NCBI GenBank assembly: GCA_964016985.1
Contig: OZ024823.1
Location: forward strand, 31,440,104-31,504,103
Source of the DNA: Anodontia alba
Lineage: Eukaryota > Mollusca > Bivalvia > Lucinida > Lucinidae
Length of the DNA: 64,000 nucleotides
Direction: 5' to 3'
Below, in pieces: positions 1-10,525 of this stretch. The position numbers and the translations under genes are program-made. Positions within the stretch are counted from its first letter, which is position 1, and every line of letters begins with the position of its first letter. Below the pieces are notes generated by a model that saw only the letters and a program-made list of their open reading frames with translations, made no database searches and had not been told where the DNA came from.

Positions 1-47
<47 letters not shown>
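1..47. repeat. (GT)n microsatellite
   Basis: An uninterrupted GT dinucleotide run opens the window and probably continues to the left of it. The Cys-Val open frame across it is an artefact of the repeat. Confidence 0.98.
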
Positions 48-48
<1 letters not shown>

Positions 49-342
49 AAACCATTGACTTATCTGCAGCTATGGTTTAGAAATTCTAAACGCCTTCTTC
101 TGCTACAGTTTCCAGTGATATTGCCAGCGGGAATCGAAGGCCAGACTGCGCGAATACGCACTGTACTTTATCGTGACCCTCGTTGTTCTCATTTGCGACA
201 ATGGCCTTCCTCTCGTGACATGTGACCGAGAGGTACTATAAATAGTCCCTAAGAATGTAGGAATGAACAGAATTAGCTGACAAACTAACCAGCTCTTCGA
301 GAACGGAAACTATTGGAATATAAACGTCGGACACAAGATAAG

Positions 343-350
<8 letters not shown>

Positions 351-419
<69 letters not shown>
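351..419. repeat. (AT)n microsatellite
   Basis: About 34 uninterrupted AT units. The minus-strand frame of alternating Ile and Tyr across it is a repeat artefact. Confidence 0.98.
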
Positions 420-421
<2 letters not shown>

Positions 422-487
422 GGAAAAAAAAATCCACAATACGGATGTTTAATATGTTAATGAATTTAGTACAGTAAAATGTCGGTT

Positions 488-499
488 ACACACACACGC

Positions 500-532
<33 letters not shown>

Positions 533-534
533 CA
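488..534. repeat. (AC)n/(GCAC)n compound microsatellite
   Basis: CA units interrupted by CG and GCAC units, then CA again. It lies only about 70 bases after the AT run. Confidence 0.95.
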
Positions 535-539
535 TGTAT

Positions 540-897
540 CGATGCTCGTGTTTGTCAAAGTATCAAAACATGGGCAGTTTTATTAGATCTACTTATCCAT
601 TTTTCCAACATTTGTCTATTTGTCTTTGATTTATGGCTATTTGTTGATGGAATAAAAGACTTAGAATACCATTGATTTTCCTTATATATTTTGTACATTT
701 TGCAAATGTTTTAGATGTCACAACGTTTTTGTTTCCAGTTCAAATGGTCAATACTAGCCTGATAGCAAACCCTCTAAAATTTTCTAAACGAGAAAGGGAA
801 TCGTAGGCTATGTATCATATAACTGGCTTCCACCTCTCCGAAGCCACTGGCACAGATCTTGTAGGTAGCCATGACAGATGTAAAGAAATTTGCACCC
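540..897. other. No recognised feature
   Basis: AT-rich unique-looking DNA between the microsatellites and the first foldback element. No coding pattern, splice-bounded exon or repeat was recognised. Confidence 0.5.
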
Positions 898-1168
898 CAT
901 CACGAAAACACGCATGTATAAATTTTGAGCCCCCTTAACCCCACTTTTATATAATAAACTGGGGTTTACAGGAGCATACATTATTTTTATTTGCTATAAA
1001 ACATAAATTGTGGGTACTCGTTAGAATCGCCTTCCGATGCGGTTCTAACGAGTACCCATAATCTTTGTTTTGAGCAGAAATATGAACAATATTAGAATTT
1101 TTTTCTGAAAATTTTCTTTCTGGTTGTAAAATTCCCAATAATATTTGAATAAGTGTGTTTTCGTAATG
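898..1168 (+). mobile_element. Hairpin MITE family A, copy 1
   Basis: A ~275-bp non-autonomous foldback element found about a dozen times in this window. Consensus ends are CATYACGAAAACAYGCCTAT, inverted. The left half carries a CCCCACTTTTATATA / TGGGGTTTACAGG inverted pair. The centre is a long near-perfect palindrome around GTGGGTACTCGTTAGAA. The right half contains GAAAATTTTC. In this copy the palindrome tip is degenerate. No protein is encoded and no clear target duplication is seen. Confidence 0.9.
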
Positions 1169-1424
1169 CGAAATGATTTTGTTTTCATATTCAAAGCGAC
1201 CAACCAAAATAAGCAATTCTGCTTATATCTACTGCCTTATGGCCTGAATTATACACGTGGACCAATCCTGGCATCAAAACAGGCCAAAACATTTTAGAAA
1301 TAGGCAAACATTTGGAACTCTTAAATATGGAACTATAAGTCGATGGAATCAGCACGGTGTTCAATACATTTTGAAAGTCTATGACTTAAAGTGCTAGTAA
1401 AAACTTTTAAGAGTTGTCACCATG

Positions 1425-1613
1425 CAATTTGTAATAACGACGCAATTCGTAACAGACTTTTTAAACTTGGATTACCCAAGGCAAGGAATGCAAAGTAAAT
1501 GTACTTGTACATTCCTAACAACTTATCGGGGTATACTTAATTAACAGGTTAGTCATCAAAGATGAAGTTTTTGAATTTTATAACAAATTGTTTTACTTTG
1601 TTTTGCTTTTTTT

Positions 1614-1651
<38 letters not shown>

Positions 1652-2285
1652 GATTTTAGATAATTATTGCATTTACAGCAATTTGTAATAAACTCTCCTT
1701 ACTTAAAATACCCCAAGAACGTCGATCTATAGGTATTTGTTTCTGCGTTACAGCTAGTCAAGGGACAGAACTGGACGTTTTTTCATCAAAGATGAAGTGT
1801 CCGAGCTTCAGTATTACACAAATTTTGCTGATTTTGCCTTTTAGCGATTGTCGAGGAATTTCACATTCGCTGAAATTTGTAATAAAATTTTCAAACTTGA
1901 ACTACCCCAGGAATGTCGATGTATATGTACTTGTATCTTCATAACAATTAATCAGGGGAAAGAATGGACAGTCCAAACATCGCAAATGAAGTTTTTGAAC
2001 TTACAAATTTTGTTGACAGCTGTTTGGCGATTTTCGAGGATTTTCTCATTCGTCGCATTTTTATATAAACTTAAACTATCTTAGGATTTGTATATGTATA
2101 TGTATCTGTATCTTCGTTACACACAACCAGGGGACTGGGCAATTCAGACATCAAAGTTGAAGTTTTCGATCTTCATTGAAAATTGCATTGAGTTTGCTTT
2201 TTTGCGGTACTCGGTGATTTTAACATTCGCCGCAATTTGAAATAAACTTTCCAAACTTAAACTACCCAAGGAAATTTAACTGCGT

Positions 2286-2318
<33 letters not shown>

Positions 2319-2774
2319 CAATTTTCGATGATTGTCACATTCGCCGCAATTTGTAAATTTTTCCAAACTTAAACTACCACAGGAATTTCAATAAATATGC
2401 ACTTATATCTTCGTTAAAACTAATCAGGAGACAATACTGGACAGTTTAGGTATCAGAGATGAAGCTTTCGAGCTTTAATACAAATTGCGTTGACTTAGCA
2501 TTTTGGCGGTTTCGATGATTTTCACATTTGCCGCAATTTGTAATAAACTTTCCAAGCTTAAACCAGAAGGAATTTTTAAGCATATGTAATTATTTCTTCA
2601 GTACAACTTAGCATAGGAATATAACTGGCTAGTTAAGACATCAAAGATAAAGTTCTCGAACTTTATTACGAATTGTCTTGAATTTGCGTTTGGCGAGTTT
2701 CGATGATTTTCACAATTGCCGAAATTTGTAATAAACTTTCCAAATTTAATCTACCCCAGGAATTTCTAAGTATA
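1425..2774 (+). repeat. ~185-bp degenerate tandem repeat, arm 1
   Basis: Repeated blocks recur at about 176-188 bp. Each reads roughly: TCAAAGATGAAGTTTT, a TTGTAATAAACTTTCCAAA block, a CCCCAGGAAT block, a run of ATGTA and CTTCG, then AATCAGGGGACAGAACTGGA. Long T runs interrupt units near 1621-1649 and 2289-2318. Short frames inside look like shadows of the repeat. The array is cut at 2774 by a Tc1 element, resumes briefly at 4633-4730, and appears again in the opposite orientation at 7020-7272 and 8159-8610. Confidence 0.85.
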
Positions 2775-2977
2775 CTGAACCAAAAAAAAACTTTCGCGAG
2801 ACTTCAATGGGACTGTTTCCACATATGTGTATATATATAGTTTTTATTCATATTTGTTATTGCACAATAATTTAAAATCAATTCATCTAAGTTCATTTAC
2901 AGTCTGAAAATTATCAATTTCATTGGATTTTTCAATTTGATTTGAGGTAGGTGTCGATTCAATTTTTTTTGGCTTTA

Positions 2978-4309
2978 GTAACGAGTATGCCCACCGCGAG
3001 CATTGCTAACAGCTTGGCAGCGACGACGCATTGAGTGGATGAGATTATTAATTTGAGCCTGGGGTATATTATTCCACTCTTCTAGCAAAGCGTCACGGAG
3101 CTCATTGACGTTACCAGGCGGATTTTGACGTTGCCGTACACGTGTGTAAAGAGTATCCCAAAGGTGCTCGATGGGATTTAGATCCGGGCTTTTTGAGGGC
3201 CAGTCGTCTATGTAATCAATATTGTTGTTTCGCAAGAACTGGATATTGTCACGGGCGACGTGAGGTCTGGCGTTGTCTTGCTGAAACACAGAAATAACGC
3301 CGTGATTTTGTTAGAGAGGAACAACATGTGGGGCAAGGATACGGTCTCTATACTTTTGAGCGTTCAAAAAAAAGGTAAGAGAAAAGTCCAGGGAGTACCA
3401 CAATCACAAACCGCAGCCCTTCCCAGACCCCAAGAGGAAGAGGAAACCGACAAATCCAAACAAACACAAATCAAACAAACGTACGAAAAGCACTAAGATA
3501 AGCTCACTCTTCCCCAAGCGAGGTAATCGCAATACTAAAAGGACTAAAAAACACAAGAACAAAATGACACATGGAAAGACATACAACAAATCGCCTCGTA
3601 GAATAAACCACAAAGCAACAAAGAGCAAGACCAACACCGGGGCCACCGCCCCAGAACGGTCAGCAGAGTAAACCACCGGGGGGTCCAAATTGCCATCAAT
3701 GACCACTAATTGAGTACGATACCCATAACTTTTTCCCGCCCAGACCATCACAGAAGCCCCACCGCCAAAACGATCCCGCTGAAGAACGCAACAGTCAGCG
3801 TAACGTTCATTCCTACGTCGGTAGACCCTGATCCGACCATCACTATTGGACAAGGCAAACCTGGATTCATCTGAAAAAAGAATCGTCCGCCAGTCTTGCC
3901 TTGTCCGGTTGATGTGTCTATCAGCCCAGTGAAGCCTGTCACGGCGATGACGATCCGTTAATACTATTCCGACGTAGGGACGACGTGCACGTAAATTGTT
4001 CTCAGCCAAACGGTTTCGTACGGTTTGAGCGGAAATCCTGGGGTTATGAGTACCTGGGGTGACAGACGCAGTTAAAAAACGATTTCGTAAATGCTGGTTC
4101 AAAATATAGCGGTCTTGCGCCGGCGTGGTCAAACGTGGTCTACCGCTACGTGGAAGATCTTCCGTGCTTCCGGTCTGCACAAACCGCCGTCTCAGACTTC
4201 TAACTGCCTGCACAGATGATCCAACTTGCGCAACAACATCATCCACTGAAGCTCCTGCCTCCAGCATCCCAATGACTCTCTCTCTTAAATGTTTCGCAAT
4301 TCGAGGCAT
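2978..4309 (-). pseudogene. Tc1-type transposase, disrupted
   Basis: Cut-and-paste transposase read from the Met at 4309 (MPRIAKHLRERV). The N-terminal part has a paired helix-turn-helix region and a GRPR linker. Then comes the catalytic core: first Asp in FSDESRF, second Asp in QQDNARPH, and Glu in SPDLNPIEHLW. I count 35 residues between the second Asp and the Glu, against 34 in classical Tc1, so DD35E. The frame is broken after the GNLD motif by a nested fragment, and a frameshift remains before the second Asp. The C-terminus ends GGHTRY at 2978. Confidence 0.9.
3367..3685 (-). mobile_element. 5'-truncated retroelement tail (family R) nested in Tc1
   Basis: Starts in plus orientation with an A run then GGTAAGAGAAAAGTCCA, the inverted 3' end of a retroelement family seen repeatedly here. 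It ends near the start of the tail segment, after AACGGTCAGCAGAGTAAACC. It interrupts the transposase between the GNLD motif and the next conserved segment. Short similar bases (GTTC and GTCC) at the two borders may be a ~4-base target duplication. It contains no RT, only 3' untranslated sequence. Confidence 0.85.
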
Positions 4310-4739
4310 CGCAATTTTGCCCAAATTGTATCGATATAAAAGTGTTTAGGTATTTTTATGACTGCAGTCGTCAAGTGCAATAATTTGCAGTGAAAAAAGT
4401 TACCACATGTAAACCAGATATGTCCACCCCGTGTGTGCACGTGAAAATGGAGGTTTTGTCAAAACAGACGATATCGTTCGACATGATGTGATTATCTGAC
4501 CGATTTTCCAAAGTAGGACGTCAGTGTAAACTACTACATATAAAACTACTACATATACACATTTTTCTATAAGTTGTGTTTAACCTTATAAGTTTAAGAC
4601 CTACTTTGCGAAAGTTTCTTTTTTTGGTTCAGTATATATATATATACTTGTGTCTTCGTTACACCTAATCAGGGGAAAAACTGGATAATTTTTACATCAA
4701 AGTACAGTTTGAACCATCGAGTAATCCTTATATGTTTAA

Positions 4740-5595
4740 ATGAAAGCAATCAAAATAGAAAGGAAGGCAATGATCAGGAATCGATACAATTATCCCACAC
4801 CTCCCATCAGAGACATCAAAGGGAAAGAAACACAACCACGATACAACTGGACCCTAACGGAAACATCACTAGCAGAAAGCCAAACGGACAGTTACTTTCC
4901 CACAAAGTGGCCAAATGGCTATCCAAAACAAAAAGATTTAAGCGACACACACATTCAAAGACGAACTATAACAAAAATAAACCATGACAGAAGAACTGCC
5001 TTGGAACGGTCAGTGAAAAGTATTTCAATGGGGGTGGGGTGGGAGGGGGCGGCTTAAATCGATTTTACGTGGCCACAATCCTCGCCCTTACTTCTGCCGC
5101 GAAACGTAATTTGTTCAGTCCGCATGAAGGCTTCCTAACTCGTCCATGCTACATCTCCGTGATCACAAAAATCAACAAATTACAGAGATGAACCAACGAT
5201 GAGGACTCGACGGCACGAAACAACTGAAATGCTAGAGCAAAAGAAAACCAACAGTAAGACTCCGGTGGGCCCGACCAAAGACAGAGCATCAAGTACCAAC
5301 CAACATTACCCAAAATTAAATTTCAAATAAGCCTTTACGCTGGAACCATCATTGAATCTGAGGCCTAACCAGTCGGCGTGCAATTAAAGAGGTTAAAGAG
5401 AGAAGCAAAGTTATTAACGGTGATTGGGTTAACAACCATGCATGCAGTCTGTCGTATAACATTTATGTTGTACCCAATCTTTTTATATCGAAGAATGATT
5501 TTACGAAACTGGGTACTGAAGTCATTGCAAGCATATATTTTTCTGAATTTATATACTAAATCACCATAAAATTCGGGTTCCGATAGGTCAAAGTC
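4740..5595 (-). mobile_element. Divergent family R retroelement fragment
   Basis: Inverted, diverged copy of the family R tail, with matching blocks AGAACTGCCTTGGAACGGTCAG and, near 5440, the decayed end of the RT reading frame (compare 16330-16440). It begins with AATAGAAAGGAAGGCAATGA, a block that recurs in the minisatellite at 36422. Two overlapping plus frames here are not coding. Confidence 0.6.
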
Positions 5596-7019
5596 GCCAT
5601 CATATGTGTAACTATTAAAGATACACCTTATATATACATATGTTATAAAACATAAACCTTAGTATAACTTTAGACTTGCTTAACCATGTTGAAATGCCTC
5701 ATATATTTAATTACGTATAAGCGAAACAAGAAACATATACAGGCTGTAGAACAGAAGACGCACAATGAAAGTTAAAAATTATCTTCTAGCTTATAAGTAT
5801 AATTACCGTCAAAGCCGTCATAACATTATAATGTATTAACCTGTTATTTACATTACTTGACAAACGTTTAAAGAAAAATATAATAAAGTAAAGGGAGAAA
5901 CAATACGTAAACTATTTTAAATTTAATCAAACCTAACTTTATATTGATGCCAATCTACAGCACTTTGCAACAAAACCATCTAAAAAACAGTCCCATGTCT
6001 TATGTTGCCTGTACATGCTAGTAACCTATGATATACCATATATATTGTTAACAAATTTAATTATGTGTTTATGACGTCACTAACTCACACAAATGGCAGC
6101 TTCCCTGACAGAACTTTCTTGATTTTCAAAGCCCAATAACTTTCTTGTTTCTAAACCAATATTCAACATTTGTTTCACCAAATCGCTTTATTTTCTGACT
6201 TATTTATTATTTGGTTTCTGACATGTTTATTAGTTGATATATATTTTTCTTTAATTCAACAGTTGACCATTGATATTGTATTACCGGTAAACAACTGATT
6301 AATAACCTGCAACTGCTTTATACTTCACAGCATATTAGCAGTGTGTGTTGTTATAATTACTATCAACCCTGCTCCACTGGTAATGTATCATGAAATGTCT
6401 GTTAGGTACAGTGTACTTCACAACATATTAGCAGTTTGTGTTGTTATAAATGTTATCAACCCTGCTCTACTGGTAATGTATCATGAAGTTTCTGTTAGGT
6501 ACAGTGATTCGTTATAACGTAGATAACGAGTATAATGGATAATGGAAGAACGATTCTATATCAAAGACATTTTACATGTGTAATTTACTTCACTCATCCA
6601 AGTATTCCTATGGAGACCAGTGCATTTAAACATTTGATGCAACTGGTTATAAAATAAACTCTCTCTTTCAAACATTCTTCGGTACCTTGCTGCTGTGGAC
6701 TACTTATGTTGTACGTAGACTTTGTGATAGTCACCTTTTCTGTTATATATTCTTTTTTTTATGACATCTCTTTTTGCACACATTTTTGGAAAAAATTTTA
6801 AAGTCGTATGTGGTAAAGCATATTTTAGTAACTATTTGAACTCATTAATCCTATAACTTCTAATACTGATGATTATAAATGTGCTTATTGTGTAACTTAA
6901 TGTAAAAATTCTATGACTCAGATACAGCCTGTTTGTTACAAAAATAAACCGAGCAGCTATTTAGGCTATTCAGAGCTTCATATTGTTGACTAATAATATA
7001 TTTGTCTTCGTTTTTATGT
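5596..7019. other. AT-rich DNA without recognised genes
   Basis: No exon or known element was recognised, apart from the local duplication at 6321-6506. Confidence 0.5.
6321..6506 (+). repeat. 93-bp tandem duplication
   Basis: Two adjacent copies, 6321-6413 and 6414-6506, both run from TACTTCACA to TTAGGTACAGTG with only a few differences. It looks like a simple recent tandem duplication of noncoding DNA. Confidence 0.92.
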
Positions 7020-7272
7020 CTAAACTGCTCAGTTATGTCCCCAGATATAAAACGCAAAGACAATGCAATTTGTTATAAACTTCAAGAACTTCGTCCAGTT
7101 CTGTCCCCTGATGAATTGTTATGAAAATACAACTACATATATTTCGAAATTCATGGGGAAGTTCAAGTTCGAACAGTTTATTGCAATTTACGGCGAATAG
7201 GACAATCATCGAAATATGCCAAAAAGCAATGTCAGCGCATTTTGGCATTTACTTCAAAAACTTCATCTTTGA
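7020..7272 (-). repeat. ~185-bp repeat, inverted copy
   Basis: Same unit as 1425-2774 but in the opposite orientation, including CAGTTCTGTCCCCTGAT and the TTCATCTTTGA block. A 71-residue minus frame here matches frames in the plus array, which shows shared ancestry rather than coding. Confidence 0.8.
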
Positions 7273-8158
7273 AAAAAAAAGGTAAGAGAAAAAGTCCAGA
7301 GAGAGCCACAATCACAAACCGCAGCCCTTCCCAGACACCAAGAGGAAGAGAAAACCGAGAAATCCAAACAAGCAGAAATCAAACAAATGTACAAAAAGCA
7401 CTAAGATTAGCTGTCTTTTCCAAAGCTAGGTAATTGCAATGCTAAAAGGACTGAAAAACAAAAGAACAAAATGACACAATGTAAGATATAAAACAAATCG
7501 CCTCGTAGAATAAACCACAAAGCAATAAGGAATAAGACTAACACCGGGACGACCGCCTTACAACGGTCAGTAGAGTAAACCACCGAGGGGGTGGAGGGGG
7601 GGGGGAGGGGCGGTTAAAGCACTTTTACAACTAGCCAACTTCACCCTGGGTCCCGATGCTACTCTTAATACAGAAAATACATACAAATTCGGTTCGCATA
7701 AAGGCTCCCAACTCTGTCAATGCATAAAAGCGAAAACATAAAAATCAAATTAATCACTATAATAAACAAAGACGAGTTATGGCTAATTTTCCTGTATGCC
7801 AGTGTAAATGAAAACCAATTGTTGAACCGCGGTGGGCCAAGTCAAAGACATATCGTCAAGCCCAAACCAATGGTTAAAGTTTTACGAGGAGGCCGTCATT
7901 GAGTCTGAGCCTGAACCGCCGTCGTGCAATTAAACAGTGAAGCATAGCCATCAACAATGATTGGGTTGACAACCAGGCATGCAGTCTGTCGCATAATATC
8001 CAGGCTATAGCCAATTCTTTTATAACGGTTAATAAGTTTTCTGAATTGCTCCGGAAAGTTAGATCGTCCTACTTTTTTTCTAAATCTGTATACTAAGGCA
8101 CCGTAAAATTCTCGTTCCGATATACCTTGTTGCAGAAGTGTTTTCAGACTGATGCTAT
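7273..8158 (-). mobile_element. Family R retroelement copy, inverted
   Basis: Starts with an A run and GGTAAGAGAAAAAGTCCA and continues through the 3' untranslated region to the decayed C-terminal end of the RT near 7900-8150. Comparable motifs are GTTGACAACCAGGCATGCAG and the TTTTATAACGGTTAATAAG block. It splits an inverted stretch of the ~185-bp repeat, which resumes after 8158. Confidence 0.85.
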
Positions 8159-8610
8159 CCTGTCCAAATTTTCCCCCTTATTAGTTTGTAACGGAGATGC
8201 AAGTACATATATTTCGGTATCCCTGAGGTAGTTTAAGTTCGGAAACTTTATTACAAATTGCGGCGAATGTGAAAATCACCGAAAATCGCCAAAACACGAA
8301 GTCAAAACAATTTGTAATCTTTATTGTCTAAACCATCAAGTTCTGTCTCGGGATTAGTTGTAATGAAGATATAAGTACATATACTTCAAAATTTTTATGG
8401 TAGTATAAGTTTGGAAAGTTTATTGAAAGGGGTGGCAACTGTGAAAATCCTCGAAAATCCTAAAAATGTAAAGTCAACGAAATTTATTATAAAGTTCGAA
8501 AACTTAAAATTTGATGTCTGAACTGTCCAGTTCTATTCCCTGATTAGTTGTTAGGAATGAACAAGAACATATACTATGAAATTCCTGGTTCCAAGTTTGA
8601 ACAGTTTATT
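8159..8610 (-). repeat. ~185-bp repeat, inverted arm continued
   Basis: About two and a half inverted units (AATTGCGGCGAATGTGAAAATC and CAGTTCTGTCTCGGGATTAG blocks), ending where the element at 8611 is inserted. A trace of the repeat may resume after 10525. Confidence 0.78.
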
Positions 8611-10525
8611 ATCCCCTCGCACAATGAAGTTGTGCAGGGGATATATGGTTTGCCCCGTACGTAAGTACGTACGTACGTATATTCGGACGTTTGTTCGTAG
8701 GTACGTACGTACGTACGTACGTATATTAACCTTTTGTCATAGCTCTAGATCCTACATTTATTGACGGATTTTAAAATAACTCCACACAAATGTTGGGTAT
8801 GACAATATCTCGAGAAAGCTCGACTTTAAGGGTCTTGGGCGTCAGGGTCACTGTGGCTATTTTTAGAAAAACTTAATCATCACTCTAGAGCCTACATTTA
8901 TTGATGGATTTTACGCAAGTGTTAGGTATGACAATATCTCGAGCAAGTGTGACTTTAAGGGTCCTGTGCTTAAGGTAAAGGTCACTGAGGCTGTTTTGTT
9001 TTTTTAAAAAAAAAACACAATTGCCATCGCTCTAGCGCTTACATTTATTGATGGATTTTAATGTAACTTCGCAAAAATATTGGGAATGACAATATCTCAA
9101 GGAAGTTCAACTTTAATGATCCTGTGCTCAAGGGCGAGGTCACTGTGGCTTTTTTTAGAAAAATTTTGTCATCGCTCTAGAGTCTACATTTATTGATAAT
9201 TTAATATAACCACACAAATAATCAGTATGAAAATATCTCGAGCACCTTCAGCTTTCAGGTTCCTGAGCTTAAGGTCAAGATCACTGTGGCTATTTTTAGA
9301 AAAAAAATTGTCATCTGTCTTGTGCCTACATTTATTGATGGATTTTATTGTAACTTCACACCAACGTTAGGTATGACAATATCTCGAGCAAGTTTGACTT
9401 CCAGGATCCTGGGCTCAAGATCAAGGTATTTGTGGCTATTGTTAGAAAAAAGCATTGTCATCGCTCAAGTGCCTACATTACATTTATCAATGACTTTTTC
9501 TAGAACTATACACAAATGTTGGGTATGAACATATCTCGGGCAAGTTCGACTTACAGTGTTCTGGGCTTAAGCTCAAGGTCACTGTAGCTATTTTTTAAAA
9601 ACTTTGTCATCGCTCTAGCGCCTACATTTATCCATGGATTTGAATATAATTTCACACAGATGTTGGGTATGACAATATCTCGAGCAAATTTGACTTTCGG
9701 TGTCCATGGCTCAAGGTCAAGATCAATGTGGCTATATTTAAGAAAAAACTTTCACATCGCTTAATCACCTACATTTATCGATGGATTTTAAAGTAAAATC
9801 ACACAAATGTTGGTTATGATAATATCTCGAGCAAGTTTGACTTTTAGGGTCCTTGGCTTAAGGTCAATTCGTTGTGGCTATTTTTAGAGAAAAAAACAAC
9901 AACAAACTTTGTCATCGTTCTAGTGCCTACATATATTGATGGATTTTAATATAACTTCACAGAAATGATAATGTCTCAATCAAGTTCACATTTCAGGTTG
10001 CTGGGTTTAGGGTCAAAGTAACTGTGGCTATTTTTAGAAGAAAAAGAAACGTTGTCATCGCTCTAGCCCCTGCATTTATCAATGGATTTTAATGTATCCT
10101 CTCACGATTGTTGGGTATTATAATATCTCGAGCAAGTTCAATTTTCAGGTTGCTGGGTTCAAGGTCAAGGTAACTGGCGATTTTTAGAAAAAAAAAAAAA
10201 CATTGCCATCACTCTAGCCCCTACATTTATTAATGGATTTTAATATAACTTCACACATTTGTGGGTATGATAGCAAGTTCGACTTTCATTTCCTGGGTTC
10301 AAGGTGAAGGTTGACATGACTGAAATACTTTCTATTATATGAGATATTATCTGTCCTAACCTGAAAATGTGAATGATTACAATACTAAAACTTAATGTCA
10401 AGGTCATATATGACCTTTACATTAAGGTCACAGACGTTTTGTTTCTTCATTTATATAAATATTATTTGTTATGAAACTTCCCAGCTCAGTGTTTTTCCAC
10501 ACCAAGTAGTCTTGTGCGAGGGGAT
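8611..10525 (+). mobile_element. Non-autonomous element with ~145-bp tandem core
   Basis: The left end has a hairpin, ATCCCCTCGCACAA / TTGTGCAGGGGAT, and the right end repeats TTGTGCGAGGGGAT inverted. After a GTAC-rich run at 8657-8725 there are about a dozen units of about 145 bp. Each contains TTGTCATCGCTCTAG, CCTACATTTATTGATGGATT, GGTATGACAATATCTCGAG and AAGGTCACTGTGGCTATTTT. No protein is encoded. The layout (unique ends around a tandem core) recalls the pearl-type elements described in bivalves, but that assignment is inference. Confidence 0.82.

Larger units (their letters stand above)
2775..4632 (-). mobile_element. Tc1-like DNA transposon with nested insertion
   Basis: Inverted ends CTGAACCAAAAAAAAACTTT at 2775 and its complement ending at 4632 are flanked by TA (2773-2774 and 4633-4634), the Tc1/mariner target duplication. 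The element sits inside the ~185-bp tandem array, which continues on both sides. Its single transposase gene runs on the minus strand and is split by a retroelement fragment at about 3367-3685. Without that insertion the element would be about 1.5 kb, normal for Tc1. It cannot be autonomous. Confidence 0.93.

Noticed and set aside
1..225. 74-residue frame starting in Cys-Val repeats
   Set aside because: Frame is created by the GT microsatellite.
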